Shown one piece after another: positions 36,311-44,576 of a DNA stretch of 54,762 nt. The stretch's first letter is position 1. Each line of letters opens with the position of its first letter. The notes below the pieces were generated by a model that was not told the DNA's origin, did not search any database, and saw only the letters and a list, made by a program, of their open reading frames with translations. This DNA is from an uncultured Collinsella sp. (lineage in GTDB: Bacteria; Actinomycetota; Coriobacteriia; Coriobacteriales; Coriobacteriaceae). The stretch lies in the NCBI GenBank assembly GCA_900759565.1, contig CAAEVV010000019.1:1-54762 (forward strand), given 5' to 3'. Both the position numbers and the translations under genes were made by a program.

Positions 36311-36432
36311 CTGCGTTCTCGTTGGGTCTTGAGGGACGCTAATAAATGGGCTTGCTTGATGCCGCCTCTGTTATCGGGGCGGCTTCTTTTTGTCGAAAAC
36401 CACCACAAAGGGGACAGGCACCTTTGTGGTGG
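36311..36432. repeat. 122-bp direct repeat, copy 1
   Basis: Contains GTTGGGTCTTGAGGGACGCT, a GCCGCC / GGGCGGC terminator-like hairpin with TTCTTTTT, and the hairpin CCACCACAAAGG / CCTTTGTGGTGG. The second copy at 37640-37761 has the same length with about nine substitutions. Confidence 0.85.
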
Positions 36433-36616
36433 CTCGATTCGTCTTAATCTGTAACATCTTGGCCGCTAAAAGTGGGCTTGGTGTTACAGATTGAGACAAA
36501 CGATCGCCGCCGATCATTTCATCTCAATCTGTAACATCTAGGATCGAAAAGGGCCGCTAGATGTTACAGATCGAGACGGTGGAACATCGGAGCCGAAACC
36601 ACCACAAAGGTGCCTG
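36415..36616. repeat. Nested hairpin cluster (GTAACATCT family), part 1
   Basis: Outer 18-bp arms (36415-36432 with 36599-36616, CCTTTGTGGTGG / CCACCACAAAGG) enclose two hairpins with arms built on AATCTGTAACATC / GTTACAGATT at 36441-36497 and 36522-36576. Confidence 0.7.
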
Positions 36617-36628
36617 CCCGGCGGGACC

Positions 36629-37276
36629 TTATTTCGATGGGGTCCAGGTTATTTCATCGTCAAATAGCCAAGTGCGTGCCGAGCCACTGTTGCGCGCTGT
36701 CTGCGGATCGGGCTCGCAGGTTTGTTCGTAGGCATCTTCGGTACACCGATCCATAAAATCGACGACTGCCGTCTGGTCGCCCTCCATGACGTAGATTACG
36801 TCGCCATCCGAGATATAGACCCCCGGTCCTTCATTGTCCACGCAGCCGGGGTCGTATGAGACGTTGCACAATTTGCTCCCGTTTGCCGCATCGAGCTCAA
36901 GGGTCGAATAATACCCGCCAACCATTTGGCCATTCTTGGCTCGATATGTTGCGGCGCCGTACCACCGCTTAAACGTCTTGCCTTTGAGTAAACTGGTTGC
37001 CTTGCCGATAAGCTGCTCATCTTTGGTGTAGCGCCTGGCCCCAAGTTCGATACGGGGATAGTTGCTGACTCCAAGCGCTGCGGGCATACCGTCAAAATCG
37101 ACGGTGACCGAATCGGGTTTGACGATATCGGTGAGGACCTCGATGGGATAGCTTACGGTCTCAACCGCCGCCTGCGTCGCAGAGGCGGGGAGAAATGCGA
37201 GATAGATAATTCCTACGCCGACTGCGGTAATCGCAAACGCTAAGACGAGCAGGCCGATATAGGTGGAGCGTTTCAC
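36629..37276 (-). CDS. Membrane-anchored extracytoplasmic protein, unknown
   Basis: A 215-residue protein with a single N-terminal hydrophobic helix (about 5-28) and an external domain beginning SATQAAVETVSYPIEV. The domain has four cysteines in two pairs (CNVSYDPGC and CTEDAYEQTC), possibly disulfides. A segment with KGKTFKRWYGAATYRAKNG recalls a segment of the anchored protein at 42847-44343 with an analogous WYGKVATWQNG stretch, so the two may share a fold. I chose the GTG at 37276, with GAGG upstream; an ATG at 37303 lacks a site. It is surrounded by hairpin repeats and lies between two 122-bp direct repeats. Confidence 0.75.
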   Translation of the reverse strand: MKRSTYIGLLVLAFAITAVGVGIIYLAFLPASATQAAVETVSYPIEVLTDIVKPDSVTVDFDGMPAALGVSNYPRIELGARRYTKDEQLIGKATSLLKGKTFKRWYGAATYRAKNGQMVGGYYSTLELDAANGSKLCNVSYDPGCVDNEGPGVYISDGDVIYVMEGDQTAVVDFMDRCTEDAYEQTCEPDPQTARNSGSARTWLFDDEITWTPSK

Positions 37277-37479
37277 GGCGGGTACCTCGCAAATAGTATG
37301 CATTCATTAAGATAAGTGATACCAGCTTACGACAATATTCAAAAGAAAGCGATCGATCGAAATGACGGGGTGAAAAGGCCCTATTGGGCTTCGATTTGAC
37401 CTCTAATAGAAATATTTGCCCCACTCATTCTGGGCGTGAGGTCAATAATTGAGTCCACGAGTTTTGAGCGATACTCTTC

Positions 37480-37515
37480 TCACTAAACTCACTATTTTCA
37501 CTATAAGCACTATAA
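37480..37515. repeat. Four tandem 9-bp repeats
   Basis: TCACTAAAC, TCACTATTT, TCACTATAA and GCACTATAA follow each other exactly every 9 bp in an AT-rich, gene-free stretch (37304-37620). An IR TTGACCTC / GAGGTCAA lies just upstream. Confidence 0.6.
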
Positions 37516-37639
37516 ATACGATAGGGGGACGACGAGAACAATGTGACGTGCGATAGCTAAGCCGTTTAAGCCGGACTCTGACCTTGAATCTCTGCCTCTA
37601 TCTGTGCGAACGGGCTATTGTCGGTTCTCGATTCCATCG

Positions 37640-37761
37640 CTGCGTTTTCGTTGGGTCTTGAGGGACGCTAATAAATGGACTTGCTTGATGCCACCTCTGT
37701 TAATGGGGCGGCTTCTTTTTGTCGAAAACCACCACATTGGGAACAGGCACCTTTGTGGTGG
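37640..37761. repeat. 122-bp direct repeat, copy 2
   Basis: Same order of parts as copy 1 at 36311. The terminator-like stem is weakened (GCCACC / GGGCGGC), and the GTGGTGG hairpin is degraded on one arm. Confidence 0.85.
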
Positions 37762-37772
37762 TTCTCGGTTTG

Positions 37773-37989
37773 TCTCGACTTGTAACATCTTGGCCGCTAA
37801 AAGTGGGCCTGGTGTTACAGATTTAGATTTTCGATTCGGGTGTCTTCTGTTCGTCTCGTTTTGTAACAGATAGGGCTCTATTTGCCGAGTAGATGTTACA
37901 GATTGAGACAAACGGGCGCCGTTGGTCATTTCGTCTTGATTTGTAACATCTGGAGCCATAAACAGTCGCTAGATGTTACAGATTGAGAT
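37773..37989. repeat. Hairpin cluster (GTAACATCT family), part 2
   Basis: Three hairpins at 37773-37827, 37853-37909 and 37933-37989. Arms are variants of TTGTAACATCT / AGATGTTACAGATTGAGA. They fill the gap before clpB, so 37277-38166 holds no gene. Confidence 0.7.
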
Positions 37990-38050
37990 AGTAAGGGGAC
38001 GAGGCCGTAGCGGGTGAGCGCACCTGCTCCCTATCTTTCAATCACTCAGA

Positions 38051-38077
38051 AAATCTTATATATAGAGACTTAGATTT
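38051..38077 (+). promoter_or_regulatory. Heat-shock dyad upstream of clpB
   Basis: AAATCTTA-N11-TTAGATTT, same 27-bp length as at dnaK (29098). Here a second overlapping dyad CTTATA / TATAAG extends to 38085. Confidence 0.6.
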
Positions 38078-38166
38078 GTGTATAAGATCGTACAAAGCTG
38101 GCAACAATACTTCTCGAACAACGTGAAGCCGCCCCGTAGGGCGGCCACCCCAAGAGAGGTGATTCC

Positions 38167-40794
38167 ATGAGAATCGATAAGCTAGCAATGACGTCGCGCG
38201 AGGCGCTGCAGACCGCCATGAGCACGGCTGCCGACGCGCAGGCCGGCGCGGTGGAGCCGATTCACCTGCTGTCCGCCCTGCTCGGTGCCGGCGAGCGCAA
38301 TATCTCCGTGATCATCGAGCGCATCGGTGCCGACCCGGCTCAGCTTGCACGCTCCACGCAGGATGCCATTGACCACGCGCCCAAGGTTTCCGGCGAGGGT
38401 CAGCAGATGGGTCTTTCCAACGAGCTCGTCCGCGTTATCGAGAAGGCCGAGAAGAAGGCCACCAAGATGGGCGACAGCTTTGTGGTGACTGAACATTTGC
38501 TGATGGCGCTTGCCGAGGACAAGGGCGAGGCCGGTCGTGTACTGCGCGACGCCGGCGTCACCAAGGAGCGCATCGAGCAGGTCTACGAGGAGCTGCGCGG
38601 CGATGACCGCGTGACGTCTGCCGAGGACAAGACCCAGTTTGAGGCGCTGGAGCAGTACGGTCGCAATATCTGCGACCTTGCCCGCGCCGGCAAGCTTGAC
38701 CCGGTCATCGGCCGTACCGACGAGATCCGCCGTACCATTCAGGTCCTGTCCCGCCGCACCAAGAACAACCCCGTGCTCATCGGCGAGCCGGGCGTCGGCA
38801 AAACTGCTATCGTCGAGGGCATCGCCCAGCGTATCGTGGCCGGCGACGTGCCGAGTACGCTGCGCGACCGCGACCTTATCGAGCTCGACATGAGCGCGCT
38901 GGTCGCCGGCGCTAAGTACCGCGGCGAGTTCGAGGACCGCTTGAAGGCCGTGCTCAAGGAAGTGCAAAAATCGGAAGGCAAGGTCATCCTGTTCATCGAT
39001 GAGCTCCACACCATCGTGGGCGCGGGTGCCACCGAGGGCTCCATGGACGCCGGCAACATCCTCAAGCCGGCGCTCGCCCGCGGCGATCTGCATGCGATCG
39101 GCGCGACCACGCTCGACGAATACCGCAAGTACATCGAGAAGGACGCGGCGCTCGCCCGTCGTTTCCAGACCGTGATGGTCTCCGAGCCCACTGTCGAGGA
39201 CACCATCTCGATTCTGCGTGGCCTCAAGGAGAAGTACGAGATCTTCCACGGCGTGCATATCACCGATAGCGCGCTCGTGGCAGCTGCCGACCTCTCCGAT
39301 CGCTACATCGCCGACCGCTTCCTGCCCGACAAGGCCATCGATCTGGTCGATGAGGCGGCAAGCCGCCTGCGCATGGAACTCGACAGCATGCCGGTCGAGA
39401 TCGACGCCACCACGCGTCAGCTCACCCAGCTGCAGATCGAGGAGCAGGCGCTCATGAAGGAGACCGATGACGCCTCCAAGGAGCGTCTGGAGGCCCTGCG
39501 CCAAGAGATCGCCGAGGTCCAGGAAAAGCTCAACGTGCAAAAGGCCGGCTGGCTCAACCAAAAGAACGCCATCGACCACGTGCAGGAGCTCAAGGGGCAG
39601 CTCGACGAGGCCAAGAGCGAAGAGGAGCGCGCGACGCGCAACGGCGACCTGGGTCGTGCGTCCGAGCTGCGCTACTCCGTGATTCCGGGCCTGCAGCAGC
39701 AGATTCAGGATTCCGAGGCCGCGCTCGAGGCGCAAAAGCAGCAGGACGGCGAGGGCCTCAACGAGCAGGTGACCTCCGATGAGATCGCCGAGGTCGTGAG
39801 TGCCTGGACCGGCGTGCCCGTGTCCAAGATGATGCAGGGCGAGCTCGACAAGCTGAAGGGCTTGGAGGGCGAGCTGCATAAGCGCGTCATCGGTCAGGAC
39901 GAGGCCGTCTCCGCCGTTGCCGCGGCCGTGCGCCGCAGCCGTGCGGGTCTCTCCGATCCGAACAAGCCTATCGGCAGCTTTTTCTTCCTGGGCCCCACCG
40001 GCGTGGGCAAGACCGAGCTCGCCAAGGCGCTTGCCGAGTGCCTGTTCGACGACGAGCGCGCGCTCGTGCGTATCGACATGTCCGAGTACATGGAGAAGTT
40101 CAGCGTTCAGCGTCTGATCGGTGCGCCCCCGGGATACGTGGGTTACGACGAGGGCGGTCAGCTCACCGAGGCCGTGCGCCGTCGTCCGTACTCCGTGATC
40201 TTGCTCGACGAGATGGAGAAGGCTCATCCGGATGTCTTTAACGTGCTGCTGCAGGTGCTCGACGACGGCCGCCTGACCGATGGCCAGGGTCGCCAGGTGT
40301 CCTTCAAGAACACGATTATCATCATGACGTCTAACGTGGGCTCCAAGGCTATCGCCGAGCTTTCCGGCAAGGACGAGGAGGAGATGCGCCATCAGGTCGA
40401 CGCGGCCATGGCTCAGACATTCCGCCCCGAGTTCCTCAACCGTATCGACGATATCGTGGTGTTCCATCCGCTCGGCATGGCGCAGATCGAGAAGATCGTC
40501 GACATCCAGCTCGCCGACGTCCGCGCGCGTCTGGCCAAGGAGCGCATGACGCTTGCCATCACCCCGGCGGCCAAGCAGATGCTCGCCGTGGGCGGCCTGG
40601 ACCCGGTCTTTGGCGCCCGTCCGCTCAAGCGTCTGGTTCAGCGCGAGGTCGTGGATGCCATCGCGGCCGCTATCATCGACGGCACGGTGCGCGAGGGCGA
40701 TCAGGTGACGGTCGATGTCGACAAGGACGGCGGCTTTACCGTCGTGTGCGACAACACCCCGGCGGCCACCTACGAGGTCCCCGACGCCGAGTAA
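38167..40794 (+). CDS. clpB: Disaggregase ClpB
   Basis: An 875-residue Hsp100 ATPase that, with DnaK, rescues aggregated proteins. It has an N-terminal double Clp domain (about 1-145), a first AAA+ module with Walker A GEPGVGKT near 205, the coiled-coil middle domain (about 405-525) and a second AAA+ module with GPTGVGKTE near 610. Length is normal. The GTG/ATG region has AGAGAGGTG upstream of the ATG. Its upstream dyad matches dnaK, so HspR control is likely. Confidence 0.97.
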   Translation: MRIDKLAMTSREALQTAMSTAADAQAGAVEPIHLLSALLGAGERNISVIIERIGADPAQLARSTQDAIDHAPKVSGEGQQMGLSNELVRVIEKAEKKATKMGDSFVVTEHLLMALAEDKGEAGRVLRDAGVTKERIEQVYEELRGDDRVTSAEDKTQFEALEQYGRNICDLARAGKLDPVIGRTDEIRRTIQVLSRRTKNNPVLIGEPGVGKTAIVEGIAQRIVAGDVPSTLRDRDLIELDMSALVAGAKYRGEFEDRLKAVLKEVQKSEGKVILFIDELHTIVGAGATEGSMDAGNILKPALARGDLHAIGATTLDEYRKYIEKDAALARRFQTVMVSEPTVEDTISILRGLKEKYEIFHGVHITDSALVAAADLSDRYIADRFLPDKAIDLVDEAASRLRMELDSMPVEIDATTRQLTQLQIEEQALMKETDDASKERLEALRQEIAEVQEKLNVQKAGWLNQKNAIDHVQELKGQLDEAKSEEERATRNGDLGRASELRYSVIPGLQQQIQDSEAALEAQKQQDGEGLNEQVTSDEIAEVVSAWTGVPVSKMMQGELDKLKGLEGELHKRVIGQDEAVSAVAAAVRRSRAGLSDPNKPIGSFFFLGPTGVGKTELAKALAECLFDDERALVRIDMSEYMEKFSVQRLIGAPPGYVGYDEGGQLTEAVRRRPYSVILLDEMEKAHPDVFNVLLQVLDDGRLTDGQGRQVSFKNTIIIMTSNVGSKAIAELSGKDEEEMRHQVDAAMAQTFRPEFLNRIDDIVVFHPLGMAQIEKIVDIQLADVRARLAKERMTLAITPAAKQMLAVGGLDPVFGARPLKRLVQREVVDAIAAAIIDGTVREGDQVTVDVDKDGGFTVVCDNTPAATYEVPDAE

Positions 40795-40838
40795 ATTTTG
40801 GGTCATGCCTCAAAATCTGCCAGTCGTCTCTAAACGCC

Positions 40839-40875
40839 AAGGGCGGCGGATCCAATTGGGTCCGCCGCCCTTTTT
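40839..40875 (+). terminator. Intrinsic terminator of clpB
   Basis: Stem GGGCGGCGGATCC with its complement and a run of five T. Confidence 0.9.
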
Positions 40876-40925
40876 CGTGCGACAATCGATGATGCCGAAC
40901 GGATGCGATGTAAGGAGCTATGCAG

Positions 40926-41099
40926 ATGAAAGACGAGATCAAGACAAGCGCGCCGGCGCCCAGGCCCACGTCCAAACCGGCGTCCAAGCCGCGCGACCCC
41001 TACATCCGTGCCGAGAACGAGGACGATGACGGTTACGATCCCTACAGCGACCGACGCCCCGAGCGCGAGCCGATGTTCGAAGCCGATCCGTGGCGCTAA
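40926..41099 (+). CDS. Small charged protein of 57 residues
   Basis: Begins MKDEIKTSAPAPRP and ends FEADPWR. It is proline-rich at the start and acidic/arginine-rich later (NEDDDGYDPYSDRRPE), so it is probably disordered. AAGGAG lies 8 nt before the ATG at 40926; another in-frame ATG at 40920 is too close to it. Codon use looks coding. No family is recognised. It follows the clpB terminator. Confidence 0.55.
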   Translation: MKDEIKTSAPAPRPTSKPASKPRDPYIRAENEDDDGYDPYSDRRPEREPMFEADPWR

Positions 41100-41123
41100 G
41101 TGCCACCCAAAAGGCCACCAATA

Positions 41124-41190
41124 AGTTGCGGTGAAATAGGGACTGTTTTGCGGTTTTACCAGCAAAAACAGTCCCTATTTCACCGCAACT
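41124..41190. repeat. 67-bp hairpin repeat (AGTTGCGGTG family), copy 3
   Basis: Same ends and length as at 6314 and 28207, but the inner stem is GGGACTGTTTT with a matching change on the other side. Confidence 0.8.
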
Positions 41191-41352
41191 GCGTTAGGGA
41201 TTTTTCTACAGGGGGAGGGTAGTCAAAAAAGTCCCGTCCCAAATCGACTGTCTAGGGAGTCGCATTCGAGCTTGGTTGTCCTCTCAGCCACTTGGCATCC
41301 TTCGAGCAGTAATAGTGAAAAAACTTGCTTAAGTGTTAATCAAGTTAGACAT

Positions 41353-41412
41353 AATCTTGCTCTCTAATTAATCAAGAATCGCTATAATTTTGATTAGCTA
41401 GAGAGCAAGATT
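41353..41412 (+). promoter_or_regulatory. 60-bp palindrome with a TATAAT box at its centre
   Basis: Perfect 14-bp arms (AATCTTGCTCTCTA at 41353 and its complement to 41412). After a 2-bp mismatch on each side there are 7-bp inner arms TAATCAA / TTGATTA. The 14-bp centre holds TATAAT (41383-41388). The ribosome site of the next gene starts 1 bp after the palindrome, so it may act as operator, as RNA hairpin, or both. Confidence 0.7.
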
Positions 41413-41420
41413 GGAGAATC

Positions 41421-42773
41421 ATGGCATTCAACGACTTGATCGCCCAGAAAATAAAGGACTTTGAACAGCAGGGGGTTCCGCAGGTCTTTGAGCGAGACCT
41501 TGATCTAGGAAACCCACAGGAGCCAAAGCGCGACAACATCGTAAATGTGATTGTGGGGGCCCGCCGTTGTGGAAAGACGTATCGCCTGTATCAGGAGATG
41601 CGGCGGCTTCAGAGCCGGGGCGTCGAGCTTGACCGGATGCTTTACTTCAATTTTGAGGATGAGCGCTTGCGCCCGTATGAGCCATCGCTGCTGGCGGACG
41701 TGCTCGACACGTTCTATGCACTGTATCCTGTTGCTCGAACCGAGGGCGCTTACATTTTCTTTGACGAGATCCAGGAAATTCCCGAATGGGGTGCGTTTCT
41801 GCGGCGTGTAGTCGATACGGAGAAAGCGACCGTCTATGTGACGGGATCTTCTTCCAAGATGCTGTCCTCAGAACTTAAGAGCGAGTTCAGGGGTCGTTCT
41901 CTTGTGCGAGAGCTTTTTCCGTTGAGTTTTTCGGAATACGTTCGATATAAGACGGGGAGCGTCCCCGAGCCAGATGCGACCTTTTCCCCGAGCGATGCAG
42001 CGCTGCTTCGACATCATCTGATCGGGTATCTTGAACAAGGGGGATTCATCGCGACACTTGAGCAGACGCCTGCAGACGCGATTCAGCTGCTACAGGAATA
42101 CGCTTCGCGAACGGTCGCCATGGACGTCGTTGAACGTTACGACGTCAAGAACCCTCGCCTGGCGTCGCTGTTCTTGACGCGGTGTATGGCATCTTCGGGA
42201 CGAGAGCTGTCAGTGAACAAAGTGTACAACGAGTTCAAGAGCAGACAGATACCCGTCAGTCGTAATTCGCTCAGCGATTTACTTGAGTATTATGAGGACG
42301 CCTACCTGTTATTTTCTGTGCCGGAGTTCACGCGTTCACTGGCAAATAACATGCGGTCTGCATCTAAGGTCTACGCTGTCGACCCTGCGATGTTTGGAGC
42401 ATTCTCTCCCGCATCGGCATTGGACCAGGGCCAGAGGCTCGAGACCGCAGTGTTCAATGCGCTAAGAAGAAGGACTCCCGCGGTGAGGACCGGCTCGGTC
42501 TGCCGCCTGCTAATCAAAGAGAAGAGCAAAAGCCATGAGGTGGACTTTGTGGCTGGGGACGCGCTTCTCATGCGGGCTTATAGCCTGATTCAGGTGAGTA
42601 CGGATATGGCAAGTGAGAAAACGCGCGAGCGCGAAATTGCCGCGCTTGATGCCTCGATGGCCCAGTTCGATCTTGGCGAGTCGGCAATCGTTACCATGGA
42701 TGAACAGACCGATATTCCATGCGAGCACGGTGTGGTCCACGTAATGCCCGCATGGAAGTGGCTCCTTGCCTAA
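41421..42773 (+). CDS. ATPase of the AAA_14/DUF4143 family
   Basis: A 450-residue P-loop protein. Walker A GARRCGKT is near residue 46, Walker B YIFFDEIQE near 110, and sensor region YVTGSSSKML near 140. The DUF4143 C-terminal part covers about 220-440 and includes a restriction-endonuclease-like VDFVAG motif near 375. Such proteins are common in gut anaerobes. The role is uncertain, perhaps defence or DNA-related. The ATG follows TTGGAG. The base composition is more mixed than neighbouring genes, and it sits behind a repeat and a large palindrome, consistent with an acquired gene. Confidence 0.85.
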   Translation: MAFNDLIAQKIKDFEQQGVPQVFERDLDLGNPQEPKRDNIVNVIVGARRCGKTYRLYQEMRRLQSRGVELDRMLYFNFEDERLRPYEPSLLADVLDTFYALYPVARTEGAYIFFDEIQEIPEWGAFLRRVVDTEKATVYVTGSSSKMLSSELKSEFRGRSLVRELFPLSFSEYVRYKTGSVPEPDATFSPSDAALLRHHLIGYLEQGGFIATLEQTPADAIQLLQEYASRTVAMDVVERYDVKNPRLASLFLTRCMASSGRELSVNKVYNEFKSRQIPVSRNSLSDLLEYYEDAYLLFSVPEFTRSLANNMRSASKVYAVDPAMFGAFSPASALDQGQRLETAVFNALRRRTPAVRTGSVCRLLIKEKSKSHEVDFVAGDALLMRAYSLIQVSTDMASEKTREREIAALDASMAQFDLGESAIVTMDEQTDIPCEHGVVHVMPAWKWLLA

Positions 42774-42846
42774 TCACCTATGGACCTGTGGGGTCAGGAC
42801 CTCCTGGCTCCTTCATCACGGTTGGGGAGCACCTTGCTGTGCCAGG

Positions 42847-44343
42847 CTAGTCCTGGGCTTTGATGCTCGGTAGGAGAATCTGGGCGAGGTAGTCGGTCTC
42901 GAGTTTGGTGGCGGCGTCGGCCTTGCCGTCTTTGCCGACCAGCACGTTCTTGATCTGGCTATAGGTGTAGCGGTTGCCGGTCGTAAGCTCGACAAGCTCA
43001 ATGGCCGTGTCCATGGGGTAGGTTGACACGGGGTTCTGTGTCCGTCCGTTGATGGTCTGGGGCACCACGTACGGATAGACGGGGCCGCTGGCGTAGACGG
43101 TATAACCGTTGCCTAGATTGGCCGCACCCAAAACCGTATCGCCTTCATCGGGCGTAAAGCTCTCGCCCTCGCGCACCGCGACAAGCGTCACGAGCGGCGT
43201 ATTGGCGTCGTCGCCCAGATAGATGCATAGCGTGCTTCCGTTTTGCCAAGTTGCGACCTTGCCGTACCACTCGACGGGAATATCGAGCTGGTAGAGGTCG
43301 GTTGCCTTGTGGCGAGCGTCAGCATCACGGGACGCCTGTGCCTTTTGCGCGCTCACGGCATTGACGGCGGCGTCGCGCCGCGCGGTTGCTGCCTGCTGGA
43401 GCACTTTGGCAGCCGCGGCGGAGCTCGCACCGCCCTCTTCGGCATACTTGGCGGCGGCATCGATCTGGTCGTCAGTCACCGTGTCGGCCGAAGGCACCTT
43501 GAGCTTAAAGGTGGCCTGGGCACTTAGATCCTGTCCATCGCTCTTAACGGTGACCTGCGTCTTGGTGGTCGGGACGGTATAGATGGTGCCGTCGGCCGCG
43601 ATGGGGGAGGCAGCGATGGAGAGCGTGTAATCGCCAGGCAGCAGTTTGATGCCGCGGCCGTGCTCGTCAACATAGAGCGTTTCGCTCACGGAGGAGCCAT
43701 CAGCGTCCTGGCCGCTCACCTGTACGGGAATCTTGGAGCCGGTGGAACAGTCGAGGCCCGCGGCATGCACGCCAATCTGCACTGACATCATCGTGTGGGC
43801 ATTGGCGGCGACAGCGGCAGCCTGTTCTTGCTGATATCCGTTCCAGGCGGCATAGCCTGCGCCGCCGGCGACGAGCGCGACGGCCACGATGCCGGCGACC
43901 ATCAGATTGCGGCGCTTGGGCGACATCTTGCGATGGCGAACCTCGGCCTCGCGTGCTGAGGGAACGGACGGTAGGGGGATATCGCCCATGGCGATGGTCT
44001 CGTCCACGGCAGGCGCAGAGCCCAGGCCGGGAAGCTCGCGGGTCAGCGAATCTTCGGCCGGCAAGCTGTCGAGCAAGATGGTTTCCTCGCTCGTGTCGGA
44101 TTCGGGCTGGTTGCCGGTCTCGCTTTCGGTGTCTTCGTGATTTGCCTCATCCTCGGCAGGCTCAACGTCGCCTGCATCCTGATCATCGGACTGCGCCTCG
44201 GTTTCCGGTTCATCCTGCACATCAACGCTCGAATCGTCAAACGCAACATCGTCAAGCGAAATCCGGTCTAGGCTCTCCAGGGCCTCGGCGCACGCTTCTG
44301 CATCTTGGGCCGCATCCTCTTGGCCCATCGTCTCATCTTTCAT
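42847..44343 (-). CDS. Single-helix membrane protein with acidic cytoplasmic tail
   Basis: A 498-residue protein. Residues 1-140 are very acidic and disordered. A basic patch RHRKMSPKRRN precedes one transmembrane helix at about 147-168, and the rest is extracytoplasmic. The outside part has an Ig-like beta region (about 185-285), a helical Ala-rich stretch (about 290-345), and a terminal domain with WYGKVATWQNG near 360. It may be a signalling or cell-wall-related anchored protein; no family is recognised. The ATG follows GGGGGAT. It is single, convergent with the DUF4143 ATPase. Confidence 0.8.
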   Translation of the reverse strand: MKDETMGQEDAAQDAEACAEALESLDRISLDDVAFDDSSVDVQDEPETEAQSDDQDAGDVEPAEDEANHEDTESETGNQPESDTSEETILLDSLPAEDSLTRELPGLGSAPAVDETIAMGDIPLPSVPSAREAEVRHRKMSPKRRNLMVAGIVAVALVAGGAGYAAWNGYQQEQAAAVAANAHTMMSVQIGVHAAGLDCSTGSKIPVQVSGQDADGSSVSETLYVDEHGRGIKLLPGDYTLSIAASPIAADGTIYTVPTTKTQVTVKSDGQDLSAQATFKLKVPSADTVTDDQIDAAAKYAEEGGASSAAAAKVLQQAATARRDAAVNAVSAQKAQASRDADARHKATDLYQLDIPVEWYGKVATWQNGSTLCIYLGDDANTPLVTLVAVREGESFTPDEGDTVLGAANLGNGYTVYASGPVYPYVVPQTINGRTQNPVSTYPMDTAIELVELTTGNRYTYSQIKNVLVGKDGKADAATKLETDYLAQILLPSIKAQD

Positions 44344-44465
44344 ATATCCCCCAAGCTCAATATCGGGACAACACTGTACCCAAAAATGGAGCCATATAAA
44401 GCGCGTGCGAAATATAAGATCCGATTTAACTCGAGCGCATCGTTCGGCCGCATCCTCGCGGCAGC

Positions 44466-44505
44466 AAAAGGCCCCCGGAACGCGAACGAATCACATTCCG
44501 GGGGC
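44466..44505 (-). terminator. Intrinsic terminator of the DUF5692 gene
   Basis: Stem GCCCCCGGAA / TTCCGGGGGC followed on the minus strand by CCTTTTGC, about 70 bp after the stop. The remaining 44344-44465 bases hold only the upstream region of the next gene. Confidence 0.8.
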
Positions 44506-44576
44506 TCTGTAATGCGCTGGGTTGCGCGGAGCCGGCTATGCTGCTTCGTGCTCAAGCGATGTCTGCGCCAGGCGCG

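Noticed and set aside
36224..36454. Two similar small frames sharing RWVLRDANKW over the 122-bp repeats (also at 37604)
   Set aside because: The similarity follows the DNA repeat and its hairpins; no ribosome site, and the frames run through terminator-like sequence.
38182..40806. A reading frame of 874 codons opposite clpB, and similar long antisense frames opposite dnaK, mgtA and others
   Set aside because: They mirror conserved genes, have no ribosome sites and encode low-complexity Leu/Val/Gly/His-rich sequence. They result from high GC codon use.
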